A stretch of DNA of 42,520 nt from Thermoplasmata archaeon (GTDB lineage Archaea > Thermoplasmatota > Thermoplasmata > Thermoplasmatales > Thermoplasmataceae), in the NCBI GenBank assembly GCA_021835025.1, contig JAKBQY010000010.1, positions 1 to 42,520 of the forward strand, read 5' to 3'. Both the position numbers and the translations under genes were made by a program. Shown in pieces: positions 8,027-16,826 of this stretch (position 1 is the stretch's first letter; the number at the start of each line of letters is the position of its first letter). The notes below the pieces were generated by a model that was not told where the DNA came from, did no database searches, and saw only the letters and a list, made by a program, of their open reading frames with translations.

Positions 8027-8599
8027 ATGCATTATGCTATTCTTATAAGACATGGAGAAAGTTATACAAATCGATCGGGTATCCTGTCAAGGGAATTAAA
8101 CAAATATGGTTTGACCGATACGGGTAAAGAAATGGTAAGATTTGCCGGGGAACAGATGAAAAATTTAAAATTTAAAGGCATAATAACCAGCCCCATTTTA
8201 AGAACTATTCAAACTTCGGACATTTTATCTGAGTATGTCAACACAAAAGTTACTATAGATAATCGTGCAATAGAATCAGATTTTGGTGAGTATAATGGTA
8301 AAAAGGTCATTGAAATACCTGATAAAAACAGGGAAGAGCTTGGGATGGAATCCTTTGAATCCCAGATGGAGAGAATGATAAATTTAATTAATTCTTACAA
8401 GGGAAATTATATAATTGTAAGCCATGCATTTCCAATAAGATGTGCATTATCATATTATCTTGAATTGAATGAGGAGGAAAGTTTTGGCATAAATATCAGA
8501 TATGCTTCAATGAGTGTTATCAATACACAACAAAAAAAAGCACTCTCCATCGGTTCACTTCTCCTTACCGATAAAATAAAAGAATTATTCTCAAATTAG
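8027..8599 (+). CDS. Histidine phosphatase (phosphoglycerate mutase-like) family protein
   Basis: A 190-aa member of the branch that uses a phospho-histidine intermediate. The nucleophile motif is LIRHGES at residues 7-13, a second-site arginine is in TSPILRTIQTSD, the acid/base glutamate region is ESDFGEYNG, and the second catalytic histidine is in IIVSHAFPIR. It may be a cofactor-dependent mutase or a broad phosphatase. Motifs alone do not tell, and the short insert region favours a phosphatase. The 3' end overlaps the convergent dtxR-like gene by four bases. The upstream A/T box suggests a leaderless mRNA. Confidence 0.88.
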   Translation: MHYAILIRHGESYTNRSGILSRELNKYGLTDTGKEMVRFAGEQMKNLKFKGIITSPILRTIQTSDILSEYVNTKVTIDNRAIESDFGEYNGKKVIEIPDKNREELGMESFESQMERMINLINSYKGNYIIVSHAFPIRCALSYYLELNEEESFGINIRYASMSVINTQQKKALSIGSLLLTDKIKELFSN

Positions 8600-8991
8600 G
8601 CGGGTTTCACAGGCTTCCCATGAGGGCACTTGGCAGGATTGCCTATCTGTTTTAAAATTTTTTCAATTGATGATTCGTCCATTAAATAATCGATCTTCTC
8701 CATCTGGGAACATGCAATATCACTGTTTACACCGCTTTTAGTTAAAAGTATTTCCATGGTTCTATGAGCCGTTATGATTTCACTGTACACATGATTTCCA
8801 TATGAAGTTAACATAATCATGCCCTTCTCCTTTGTAATAATATTTTTTGAAAGAAGTCTGTTCAACAGCTCATATGCCGTTGAGGGTTTAATTTTCATTA
8901 AAATTGCTATATCCGATAACCTTAAAGGAAATCCACTGGAATTTTCATGTATGACCACGATACAATCTCTTTCCTTTTTTGTTACATCCAT
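8596..8991 (-). CDS. DtxR/MntR-family metal-dependent repressor
   Basis: A 131-aa regulator with an N-terminal winged helix (residues about 1-60, with recognition region IKPSTAYELLNRLL) and a DtxR dimerisation/metal domain ending in the typical CPHGKP. The first metal-binding histidine is visible in TAHRTME. In the later ligand helix (CSQMEKIDYLM), hand alignment to DtxR/MntR puts Glu, Asp and Tyr where DtxR has Cys, Glu and His, so the site is atypical. There is no SH3-like third domain. The promoter holds a perfect inverted repeat overlapping the start site, pointing to autoregulation. Target genes are not identified. Confidence 0.82.
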   Translation of the reverse strand: MDVTKKERDCIVVIHENSSGFPLRLSDIAILMKIKPSTAYELLNRLLSKNIITKEKGMIMLTSYGNHVYSEIITAHRTMEILLTKSGVNSDIACSQMEKIDYLMDESSIEKILKQIGNPAKCPHGKPVKPA

Positions 8992-8994
8992 ATA

Positions 8995-9009
8995 TTAGTA
9001 TTATACTAA
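8995..9009. promoter_or_regulatory. Likely DtxR-like operator
   Basis: A perfect inverted repeat TTAGTA-TTA-TACTAA starts four bases upstream of the repressor's ATG. It sits between the TATA-like box (about 9010-9020 on the minus strand) and the start codon, where bound protein would block initiation. The 6-3-6 architecture fits a dimeric winged-helix repressor. No second copy was noticed elsewhere in the window. Confidence 0.6.
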
Positions 9010-9157
9010 AATATTTAAAGTATTTGATTTGCAATAGCCATAATTGTAAGATATGATATAACCATGAATGAATATTTACACTAAATTTTATTACTGTGAG
9101 TAATCAAAATATAACAAGATAATAAAAAGAGGATGTAGTAAAATACGTAATCCAAAG

Positions 9158-9168
9158 TTTAAATATTT
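9158..9168 (+). promoter_or_regulatory. TATA-like box of the rhodanese gene
   Basis: TTTAAATATTT is centred about 25 bases upstream of the ATG at 9188. This is the spacing expected when transcription starts at the initiation codon, so the mRNA is probably leaderless. Confidence 0.5.
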
Positions 9169-9187
9169 TTTTCTAATACATCCCCAT

Positions 9188-9508
9188 ATGGTAATTAATA
9201 TAATACCAGAGGATCTTGGAGAAATGATTGAACGTGGAAAAAAACCCGTCATTATAGATGTTAGGGAGTCATTTGAATATGAAATTGGCCATATAAAGGA
9301 TTCAGTTTTGATCCCCATGTATGAAATATTCAACAATACGGAAAAGTTGAGTGAATTTAAGAATAAAGATATAGTACTTGTTTGCAGCACGGGACATAGA
9401 AGTTTCTATACTGCCAAATTTCTCGAGGAAAAAGGGTTTAAAAATATATATAATTTATATAATGGGATGTATGGATGGGAACTGGCAAACAATGAAATTG
9501 AATCGTAA
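9188..9508 (+). CDS. Single-domain rhodanese-like sulfurtransferase
   Basis: A 106-aa single rhodanese domain. It has the family motif VIIDVRESFEYEIGHIKDSV near the N-terminus and the active-site loop CSTGHRS, whose cysteine would carry a persulfide. The C-terminal GMYGWE motif is also typical. It probably moves sulfane sulfur to an acceptor, and the partner is not evident from neighbours. The downstream gene is on the opposite strand. It is leaderless by the position of its A/T box. Confidence 0.9.
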   Translation: MVINIIPEDLGEMIERGKKPVIIDVRESFEYEIGHIKDSVLIPMYEIFNNTEKLSEFKNKDIVLVCSTGHRSFYTAKFLEEKGFKNIYNLYNGMYGWELANNEIES

Positions 9509-9520
9509 TAATTAATTTTA

Positions 9521-10354
9521 CTATAAGTTTTCATTATCACTATGCTTTTTTGAAACTTTATTTGAATGGGCAATAATAATAAATATGGAAATAATTACAA
9601 TTGCAAGTGATAAAAACTGGAGTTTGTATGTTGTGGTAAACTTGATCAAAATAAAAGATAGATATCCTGCAACAATTCCAATTAATAATGCATATGAACC
9701 GGTTATTGAATCCTTATTACTGTATGAGCTGAGATATAACCGCATTATCATTGAAATAAGCGATATAATAAATCCTATTAGTAAATAGGAACCTATTGCC
9801 AATTTAATTGTATGGAGAGGTAAAAAAGTTTCATATCCATTTGTAAAGAGTGAAAATAAGGAAAGATATTCTTGAAATGATATGAGGGCAACAGCATTAA
9901 AATATGTAATATTATAAAGTGATTCGGCCGTGATGTATGCAATCTGGTACAAGAATATCCCAGTTGATACGATATAATATGAGATCAGGGATTTAAAAGA
10001 ATTCGATGTAACACCCTCAAACAATGAAATTATGCCAAGAGATATTGTCAATGTTATCAGCATTTTAATATTGAAAGGAAAACTTGGAACAAAATAAAAG
10101 TATTTTATTACATATTTATTCAGATAAAGGGCCGATTTTATTACCATAAATAGCAGGATAAGCAGGAATAAAAGTGAAACGTACTGTCTGTAATAACTGC
10201 TTGATTTATACAGGATGTAAATAACCAGAATAAATGTAATCAAGTACACATACGTGTCATTTTTAAAGATTCCAGAAATATTGGATAATATCATGAAGTC
10301 TGGAATAAATATAAAAATTCCAGTTAGATAGAGTATGTATTTTTTCATTATCAT
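9521..10354 (-). CDS. Polytopic membrane protein closing the MoxR operon, 277 aa
   Basis: About eight to nine hydrophobic segments cover almost the whole protein, with a short charged C-terminus. No transporter or enzyme motif is recognised. Its start overlaps the stop of the DUF58 gene by four bases, so it belongs to the MoxR-DUF58 operon. Operons of this type often include membrane proteins of the transglutaminase or DUF4129 sort. This one lacks a visible transglutaminase Cys-His-Asp triad, so its role is unknown. Confidence 0.7.
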   Translation of the reverse strand: MIMKKYILYLTGIFIFIPDFMILSNISGIFKNDTYVYLITFILVIYILYKSSSYYRQYVSLLFLLILLFMVIKSALYLNKYVIKYFYFVPSFPFNIKMLITLTISLGIISLFEGVTSNSFKSLISYYIVSTGIFLYQIAYITAESLYNITYFNAVALISFQEYLSLFSLFTNGYETFLPLHTIKLAIGSYLLIGFIISLISMIMRLYLSSYSNKDSITGSYALLIGIVAGYLSFILIKFTTTYKLQFLSLAIVIISIFIIIAHSNKVSKKHSDNENL

Positions 10355-11640
10355 GCCCCCATATTTATGCTTCTATCATAATTATATTCAATTATTATTT
10401 TGCGTGCCATTTCATCCTTATTTATATATTTACATTTTAAGCCATAGCTTCTCAAAAATTTTATTTGATTCTCAATTCTTCTTAACTCGTTAAGTTTAAA
10501 GCTTTTAAATAAAAGACTGTCAAATGCATTGTCGGGATTATACTCATAAAATGTTTCCTTATTGATCAAAAATACTGTTGTATTGTAAGTTTTTAATGGT
10601 TCCTTTACCTCTAAATCATCGGCTGTAATTATAAAAATAATATATTTTTTCCTTATTTTTTTATTAAGTTCAGATATAGCTTGTTTAATATCAAAGGTGC
10701 CTGCGGGAAGTATGTTAGCGATAACCTGTTCAAGTTTTTTTATGCTGTTCCCATTCTTATCAGGCTTTATGAAATAGTTGATTTCACTTGAAAAAAGAAA
10801 AAACCCCACATTGTCCCTATTCTTCAATATATAGTATGATGAGTTTATTACCTCAGTTATAGTTTTATCATATATTCTATCCTTGGAACCATTGTTCATT
10901 GAAACACTATAATCTATTAAAAAAACCATTGTTATTTCTTTTTCTTCCTCCATTTCCTTTATCATAATATTATTATTTTCCTCATTATACCTGTTCCAAA
11001 CAATATACCTTGGATCGTCTTCTTCATTATAAGGCCTGATACCGTATAGATTGTATCCTTGGCCAACCTTCCTTGAATGGTGAACACCATACGTGTATAA
11101 AAAATTGCTCAACATTTCGGTTCTATCTGCCTTTATATCATTGTGCGATGGAGCTATCTTGATGTCCATAGCAGTTTTGAATTTTTTTTCTAAATATGCT
11201 AATTTAAAAAGGTCGTATAAATTCACCTTTACATCTCCAAGTGAATACTTTCCAATATATTTTGGAGTTACCATATAGTTTATTTCTTTCTGCCCATTAG
11301 CAGGAATGCTTATTGTCCCACTGTGTTCTTTTGAAATATCCAGTATATCCAGGGCCTCATCGAAAAAAAAGACGGATATTGAATATTTGTTTTTATTGGT
11401 AAATATCAGTTTAATTTGAAATGGTTCGTTTTTCCTAAAGGTTTTTGTATCTGTTTCCCTATCTACTCTTAGATTGCCAACCAATAAAGAGCCACTATAG
11501 TTAAACACAATTATGTCAGTAGAAATTACAAAAAACAATAGGATAGTCAACACTATGTAGTACTCATACCCAATCAGGATCGATTCGAGAATTCCGTATG
11601 AAATAATTGAAAGGACAACATAACCAGTTTTTTTAATCAT
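10351..11640 (-). CDS. DUF58-domain protein with von Willebrand A-like region
   Basis: A 429-aa protein with two N-terminal membrane helices, an immunoglobulin-like beta region and then the DUF58 core. The core motif is YGIRPYNEEDDPRYIVWNR, followed by a VWA-like domain with a MIDAS-type sequence (LIDYSVSMNNGS). DUF58 proteins accompany MoxR AAA+ ATPases and are thought to act with them in assembling or remodelling cell-envelope complexes. The start overlaps the moxR stop by four bases. The MIDAS-like serines suggest metal-dependent protein binding. The client is unknown but may be the surface protein encoded at the operon head. Confidence 0.85.
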   Translation of the reverse strand: MIKKTGYVVLSIISYGILESILIGYEYYIVLTILLFFVISTDIIVFNYSGSLLVGNLRVDRETDTKTFRKNEPFQIKLIFTNKNKYSISVFFFDEALDILDISKEHSGTISIPANGQKEINYMVTPKYIGKYSLGDVKVNLYDLFKLAYLEKKFKTAMDIKIAPSHNDIKADRTEMLSNFLYTYGVHHSRKVGQGYNLYGIRPYNEEDDPRYIVWNRYNEENNNIMIKEMEEEKEITMVFLIDYSVSMNNGSKDRIYDKTITEVINSSYYILKNRDNVGFFLFSSEINYFIKPDKNGNSIKKLEQVIANILPAGTFDIKQAISELNKKIRKKYIIFIITADDLEVKEPLKTYNTTVFLINKETFYEYNPDNAFDSLLFKSFKLNELRRIENQIKFLRSYGLKCKYINKDEMARKIIIEYNYDRSINMGA

Positions 11641-12590
11641 TTTGGTACATCCACCGATGAAACTATTTTATCAATAACATTGTACAGTATTTTTTGATAG
11701 TCATTTTCGTTGTCAATAAATGCCTCTGGTTTCAATATCAGACGGTGGTTAAGTATTTCCCTTGAAAGATAAATTACATCCTCAGGTAACACATAGTCCC
11801 GTCCACTGATCATTGCATTAGCCCTGGCAGCCTGAAGGTATTTTACTGATGTTCTTGGGCTTGCACCAAGATATACAAGATTATTTTCCCTGCTTTTCCT
11901 GATAATATTTACAATATATTCAATTATGTCCTTTGAAATATATATTTTCTTGGCGAATTTTCTCAATTCTGAAATTTCATTCGTCTTCATTATATAGTGA
12001 TCATTATATTTATTTTCATATACTGAAGAAAGTATTCTTATTTCATCTCCATATGATGGATATGTAAGGAAATACCTGAATAGAAACCTATCCATAAGCG
12101 CTTCAGCCAGGGGAAAGGTACCCTCCTGCTCTATTGGGTTTTGTGTTGCTATAACGAAAAATGGATTGGGAAGATTACGAGTAACCCCATATACAGACAC
12201 TTGCTTTTCTTCCATGGATTCGAGCAAAGCTGATTGAACTTTAGGAGGGGTTCTATTTATCTCATCCGCAAGAATCAGGTTTGAAAAAATTGGCCCTTCC
12301 CTGAATTGCATTTTTTTCTCTTCCAGATTATAAACCATATTTCCTGTTATATCGGATGGCAGCATATCTGGTGTGAACTGTATCCTTTTGAAATTGAGGC
12401 CAAGATAATTTGAAAACTCAGATGCAAGCATTGTTTTGGCAAGTCCCGGAACACCTTCCATAAGTATATGATTGCCCGTAAATAATGAAATAAACATAAA
12501 CCTAACCATTTTTCTTGATCCTATTACCTTTTTATCTATCGACTCCGCAACATCATTTAACTGGTCTGTTAATGTAATTTCTGTTTCCAT
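11637..12590 (-). CDS. moxR: MoxR-family AAA+ ATPase
   Basis: A 317-aa AAA+ ATPase. The Walker A motif is GVPGLAKTM (about residues 43-51, with the MoxR form GLAKT), Walker B is ILADEINR, sensor 1 is in VIATQNPIEQEGT, and the arginine-finger region is ALMDRFLFR. MoxR ATPases act as chaperone-like motors for VWA/DUF58 partners, exactly the gene downstream. It overlaps both neighbours in the operon (22 bases upstream, 4 bases downstream). This is the most securely identified gene of the cluster. Confidence 0.94.
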   Translation of the reverse strand: METEITLTDQLNDVAESIDKKVIGSRKMVRFMFISLFTGNHILMEGVPGLAKTMLASEFSNYLGLNFKRIQFTPDMLPSDITGNMVYNLEEKKMQFREGPIFSNLILADEINRTPPKVQSALLESMEEKQVSVYGVTRNLPNPFFVIATQNPIEQEGTFPLAEALMDRFLFRYFLTYPSYGDEIRILSSVYENKYNDHYIMKTNEISELRKFAKKIYISKDIIEYIVNIIRKSRENNLVYLGASPRTSVKYLQAARANAMISGRDYVLPEDVIYLSREILNHRLILKPEAFIDNENDYQKILYNVIDKIVSSVDVPK

Positions 12591-13063
12591 TCTTTAAACA
12601 CCTCATCATCTATTATGTTCATTTTCATGTCTTTTAACTGGTCGTATACATCAAGTATTTCCTTAAGATATTTTTCCCTTAATTCCATGTAATGTTTTCT
12701 AAATATTTTTGGGCCATTATTATACTTTACCTCATATTTTTTGTATAGATTTAGAAGCTTGAAAAATTTTTTAACGGTTGCATTGAGATTGCTTGCTTCG
12801 CCCTTCATTTTAAAAAGATATTCGGAATATTTTTTTGATGTTAGCATATTATATTCATTTGTAAATACGGTCTCTGGTATATAAATATCCTCTTTTTTTA
12901 TTGCGTTATTTATTTCTGTGTATTTAAATTTCCTTGAATGCAATGATATTACAATGGTAAGTACAAGTAATATTACAACGGGGTAAAAAAAATTTATTGA
13001 TTTTTTATAATCAAAAAATATTGACATTAATGAAATATAGGAAAAGATCATTTTACTCCTCAT
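12569..13063 (-). CDS. Single-span membrane-anchored protein of the MoxR operon, 164 aa
   Basis: A protein of unknown function with one strong hydrophobic segment (about residues 25-42). A lysine- and glutamate-rich, probably helical domain without cysteines of note follows. It overlaps the upstream gene by 11 bases and moxR by 22 bases, so all are co-translated. The position matches the small accessory membrane genes of other MoxR-DUF58 operons, but no family motif is visible. Confidence 0.6.
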   Translation of the reverse strand: MRSKMIFSYISLMSIFFDYKKSINFFYPVVILLVLTIVISLHSRKFKYTEINNAIKKEDIYIPETVFTNEYNMLTSKKYSEYLFKMKGEASNLNATVKKFFKLLNLYKKYEVKYNNGPKIFRKHYMELREKYLKEILDVYDQLKDMKMNIIDDEVFKEWKQKLH

Positions 13064-13607
13064 TATTATAATATAGTGCCATTATATCCATATAATTGTA
13101 AATATCCTTTATTTTACTCAGGATTATTTCTCCCTTTGAGTTGAATGTAGTATTTCCATATCTCACAGGTTCATAATAATCTAAAAAAAATTGTGTTAAT
13201 TTTATAATTGCCATACATCTGTTATCTATGTTTTCCGTTACTGTTATTCCATCCTCATTTTCGCCATGATTTGTGTTTGGTTTTAACGTATTATTATTTT
13301 TAATAGAATTTACTATAAGATTGTTGTTTACGTACGCTTCCTCTTCATTCAACTTTATGTTGCATGAATTCAATTCCTTTATTATAAAATCCCTATTTGA
13401 GCTATAGGATATATTTATATTGAAATTCCTTATGAAATCCTTTTGAAGATTGTCGTAACCATACATTATCGCCTTTTTGATTTCATCATTTCCAATATAT
13501 TTCATCACATCCTTTATCACTGGAATATCATCTACAGTTTTTATTTTAAATACGGTCTTGTCGCTATTTTTTAATTTATAATCCCTTGATTTTTTTTTAA
13601 AGATCAT
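13053..13607 (-). CDS. Cytoplasmic protein of the MoxR operon, possibly DUF4129-like, 184 aa
   Basis: The protein is basic, lysine- and asparagine-rich, with no membrane span. The C-terminal section (DYYEPVRYGNTTFNSKGEI) resembles the conserved end of DUF4129 domains, which carry a P-x-RYG-like motif and often occur in MoxR-DUF58-transglutaminase operons. The match is by eye only. The gene overlaps the surface-protein gene by 4 bases and the next gene by 11 bases. Confidence 0.55.
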   Translation of the reverse strand: MIFKKKSRDYKLKNSDKTVFKIKTVDDIPVIKDVMKYIGNDEIKKAIMYGYDNLQKDFIRNFNINISYSSNRDFIIKELNSCNIKLNEEEAYVNNNLIVNSIKNNNTLKPNTNHGENEDGITVTENIDNRCMAIIKLTQFFLDYYEPVRYGNTTFNSKGEIILSKIKDIYNYMDIMALYYNNEE

Positions 13608-15157
13608 TTAAATTCCTCCATAGATGACTTGTTAACATTTAATGAAACAAAATATATCATTCCTCCTTTTTCTGTGGGATTATAATCTTTTTGGTGTGTT
13701 TCTATTGTAAAATTAGTGCCAGTGACTTTCGGGGCTTTTGTAAATGTATGGTTTTGTGCGGATAAAGTGCTGTTAGAATATATGATATTCCCGTTGACGA
13801 TTATATTCATGCTATACGGATTCGTATATTTTTTAGAATAAAGATCTGCTTTGTAAATATAAATTGGGTTGTTGAAATTAGTGGAGTTAAATATATTTAC
13901 TGTAATATTTTGGTTTTTAGAATAACTAGTATACGATAAATTGATTGCGCTATTCCTATTTTTTACTGAAATATTTATATTATAGGCAGGATTTAGTTTA
14001 TTTAATGTTAAATTATAATATCCTATAAATGTGCCATTGTAATAAACTTCTATTGAGTAAGAACCGGCAGTTTCTCTTAAAGTCTGGTTACTGCTATACA
14101 TTTTACCATTATTCACTGTATAATTATATGAGGATTTGCTATCAGTAATATTTAGCAAATATGCACTTATATTTTCATTAAAATTTGAGGAGGCAGATGT
14201 ATTTTCCACGAAATTTTTTAATGCATAATATTTATTACTGTATGTAAAGCTATAGGTTCCATTTGGCACTGAAAAATTGTAATATGTTCCTGTATTATTT
14301 GTATAATTCTGATAATTTATTGAGAATATGCCTCCATCAATTGATAAACCGGAAGCAGGTACATTTGATGCCCCATTTAATTCATACGTTGCCAGTTTAA
14401 GTTGATTATTATTAGGTGTGAGGTAAGTTGAATTCATATCTATAGTTTTGTTGTTGTGTATATAATATGTTTTTTCACCTACTCTGTAATTCAGGAAATA
14501 GACCGATATAGTATAATTGCCGGCATAGTCGAGAGGGAGGTATGATTCACCAGTTGAGTTTGTTGTGTTTACATATTTATAAATATTTCCATTTACCTTT
14601 ATGAACAATGCAAATTTCTTATTTTTTATGGTATGTGTTCCCGTGCCATTGAAGAATTTTAATAATACATCAATATTCTGCGATTTTAGTAATGTTTCGT
14701 TTTTAAGATTGCTTTTTAAAAAGCTGTTATTTAAGTACGGAACCGTACTTGAAATATTTTGACCCGTATATATGGTGGAATTTGCTCCTATTGATGATAC
14801 GCTAGACATGTATGCTGCATAAATTGTTGAATTTGAAAGATCAATGGATTTATTTTCAAAACCGGGAGACGAAAAATTTACACTGTAACTGCCATTCGGC
14901 AATTTTATGTTATACTTTCCAGATTCATTGTATATATATGTTTTACAAGATGAGAGATTTTTAATACTTAAAGTTCCATTCAAATATTTGCCATTAATTT
15001 TATTAAGGAGTGTTCCATTTAAATATATACTTTTATTTGCGTCAGCATGGTCATGCACTACCTGGTTATCCGTTGGATATATAATTGAAAGTGTTGGAAA
15101 AATTAAAACAATAGCCACCGCCGCAGCGGCAATAAAAATTAATACCTTACGTTCCAT
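13604..15157 (-). CDS. Asn-rich secreted or surface glycoprotein, 517 aa
   Basis: An N-terminal hydrophobic helix (KVLIFIAAAAVAIVLIFPTLS) after two basic residues acts as signal or anchor. The remaining roughly 490 residues lie outside and are dominated by Asn, Ser, Thr and Tyr, with well over twenty N-x-S/T sequons, suggesting heavy N-glycosylation. Repeated short segments of the form NGSYSVNFSSPGFENK resemble carboxypeptidase-regulatory or PEGA-type beta sandwiches. There is no second span at the C-terminus. It is the promoter-proximal gene of the six-gene MoxR operon and the likely client of that machinery. A TATA-like region lies near 15184-15196. Confidence 0.7.
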   Translation of the reverse strand: MERKVLIFIAAAAVAIVLIFPTLSIIYPTDNQVVHDHADANKSIYLNGTLLNKINGKYLNGTLSIKNLSSCKTYIYNESGKYNIKLPNGSYSVNFSSPGFENKSIDLSNSTIYAAYMSSVSSIGANSTIYTGQNISSTVPYLNNSFLKSNLKNETLLKSQNIDVLLKFFNGTGTHTIKNKKFALFIKVNGNIYKYVNTTNSTGESYLPLDYAGNYTISVYFLNYRVGEKTYYIHNNKTIDMNSTYLTPNNNQLKLATYELNGASNVPASGLSIDGGIFSINYQNYTNNTGTYYNFSVPNGTYSFTYSNKYYALKNFVENTSASSNFNENISAYLLNITDSKSSYNYTVNNGKMYSSNQTLRETAGSYSIEVYYNGTFIGYYNLTLNKLNPAYNINISVKNRNSAINLSYTSYSKNQNITVNIFNSTNFNNPIYIYKADLYSKKYTNPYSMNIIVNGNIIYSNSTLSAQNHTFTKAPKVTGTNFTIETHQKDYNPTEKGGMIYFVSLNVNKSSMEEFK

Positions 15158-15249
15158 TTATATTATAATAATAATACACTATTAAATTTTTTGTTATATA
15201 GAGATTGTCAAATATTAGTTGAAATTCCTGTATTGTTGTGGATCCAAGT

Positions 15250-15276
15250 GAAACTATAAAACACATTAATAGTTTC
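15250..15276. repeat. 8-bp inverted repeat upstream of the MoxR operon
   Basis: GAAACTAT at 15250-15257 pairs perfectly with ATAGTTTC at 15269-15276 across an 11-base loop. It lies about 95 bases upstream of the surface-protein ATG. It could be an operator or part of the adjoining insertion-sequence debris. Confidence 0.35.
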
Positions 15277-15315
15277 ATTTTCAATACGTATAAACCAGGT
15301 TCCTGATGGCATTAG

Positions 15316-15450
15316 GAGAAATGGGAAGAAATATTAGGATATCCTGATGACCCTGTGAACACATGGTAAAAATGTGCCTGGCCATAATTTTTGCTTAACT
15401 GGGAATCATTCGTGAATAGATTCAATGTAGTTTATTGGTATCATAAATAA
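15316..15450 (+). pseudogene. Transposase C-terminal remnant
   Basis: One frame reads EKWEEILGYPDDPVNTW, a stop, KCAWP, a stop, then FLLNWESFVNRFNVVYWYHK and a final stop. The last part matches the frame of the remnant at 36289-36402 (WVELFMNRFTAYY, stop, YHK), and the two also align at DNA level. They are decayed copies of the same insertion-sequence family. Nothing functional remains. The 15158-15512 gap otherwise holds the operon promoter and an inverted repeat. Confidence 0.6.
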
Positions 15451-15512
15451 TCAACATAGATTTTGTAATCTAGTTATATAAATGTTAAATAGCAAAAAAG
15501 CATACAAAATTG

Positions 15513-16406
15513 ATGAAATTTCTTTCATTTTTTGGGCATTTAAATATAGATATAAAATTATCTGTTTCAAGATTGCCATTACCCGGTGAGGCCGCAGAAG
15601 TAAAATCCATATCGGAAAATTTTGCAGGAACAGCGGGAAATTTTGCTTTAGTGTTGAACAAGTTGGGTGTTAACTTTGATCTGTATTCCGGGATTTCAGG
15701 TGAAACGCATAAAGAATTCCTGGAATTTTTGCGGCAAAGGTATATCTCTACAAATTACATAAAAATATTCAACGGTGAAAAGGGACCAATATGCTATCTA
15801 ACAACGGACGGAAATGAACAGATAGCCTATATGTATCAAGGACCAGTATATACAAAATGGAAACCTTCTGAATATTTTGAAGATGACAACTATGAATACA
15901 TACATTTTGGAACTGGCCCTGCTGATGAATATATAAAAATTGCAGAAAGAAATAAAAAGTCAAAAATAGTTTTTGATCCAGGCCAGGAAACATGGTATAT
16001 GTATGATAAAAATAAGGCCATGAAATTAATAAAGAAAGCCCATATGATAATAATAAATTATAATGAATTTCAATATTTATTAAAAATGATAAATCTTGGT
16101 GAGACTGACTTATTGAATTATGTACAGTATATAGTAGTTACCAAAGGAAGCAGTGGGGCAATTCTATATTCCCATAATGGCGAGGAGAAATTTCCAGCAT
16201 ATAACTCTTCCAGCATAAATGATACAATAGGTGCAGGTGATTCCTTCCGTGCGGGATTTTATTTTGGAATTTACAACCACTATTCAATTCAGGATTCTGT
16301 AAGGCTTGGGAATTTAGTTGCATCATATGCCATACAAAGGCCAATAAAGGATTTCTCCATCGATAAAAATTTTTTAACCGGTTCCTTGGAAAAAATAAAA
16401 CTATAA
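15513..16406 (+). CDS. PfkB-family carbohydrate or nucleoside kinase
   Basis: A ribokinase-fold kinase of 297 aa. The N-terminal motif GHLNIDIKLSVSRLPLPGE and the glycine-rich GTAGNFALVLNKLG are the first PfkB signature region. The C-terminal NDTIGAGDSFRAGF contains the anion hole and the catalytic aspartate of the second signature. It could be a ketodeoxygluconate-type, ribose or nucleoside kinase, and the sequence does not settle the substrate. The ATG at 15513 follows directly after a TTG that could also be read as start. The 3' end overlaps the convergent Cgi121-like gene by six bases. Confidence 0.88.
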   Translation: MKFLSFFGHLNIDIKLSVSRLPLPGEAAEVKSISENFAGTAGNFALVLNKLGVNFDLYSGISGETHKEFLEFLRQRYISTNYIKIFNGEKGPICYLTTDGNEQIAYMYQGPVYTKWKPSEYFEDDNYEYIHFGTGPADEYIKIAERNKKSKIVFDPGQETWYMYDKNKAMKLIKKAHMIIINYNEFQYLLKMINLGETDLLNYVQYIVVTKGSSGAILYSHNGEEKFPAYNSSSINDTIGAGDSFRAGFYFGIYNHYSIQDSVRLGNLVASYAIQRPIKDFSIDKNFLTGSLEKIKL

Positions 16407-16826
16407 AACTAGATCCATATAACTCATATCAGAAAATACTATTTTGTCCATATCAGGATTATCATAAGGGATATTCCTACTTGCCTTCTCTATTCCAGGA
16501 ATATTCAGTAGATCATTGAAATCATCCACATTGTTATAAATAACAATACCGTTTTTCGAGTTATATTTAATTCCGGATATCCTTATGGCGTCATCTATTT
16601 GCTTTGTATAGCTGATATAGATTAAAAATAAATTTTCCTTTAATTTAACCCTTTTATTTCGCTCATAAAATCTTTTTGTTTTTTTTAGGGCATTAACAAT
16701 TTGTATCTCTGATACTATTTTTTCTGAATCTATAACCTGGAAAAAATCAGCTCTTTTTTTTATAAAATCAACTATTTCATCAAAATTAAAATTATTTAAT
16801 TTAATATAATTTATTTTATATTGCAT
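16401..16826 (-). CDS. cgi121: KEOPS complex subunit Cgi121-like
   Basis: Cgi121 binds Bud32 and tRNA in the KEOPS complex that makes t6A on ANN-decoding tRNAs. The 141-aa product from the ATG at 16826 matches its length. Visible matches are an IVSEIQIVNALKKT stretch in the first half and the signature YISYTKQIDDAIRISGIK, analogous to the RQI..AI...GI motif of the family. The frame stays open to 16898, but the added residues would lie inside lon. The chosen start overlaps the lon stop by 11 bases, indicating coupled translation. Confidence 0.7.
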   Translation of the reverse strand: MQYKINYIKLNNFNFDEIVDFIKKRADFFQVIDSEKIVSEIQIVNALKKTKRFYERNKRVKLKENLFLIYISYTKQIDDAIRISGIKYNSKNGIVIYNNVDDFNDLLNIPGIEKASRNIPYDNPDMDKIVFSDMSYMDLVL

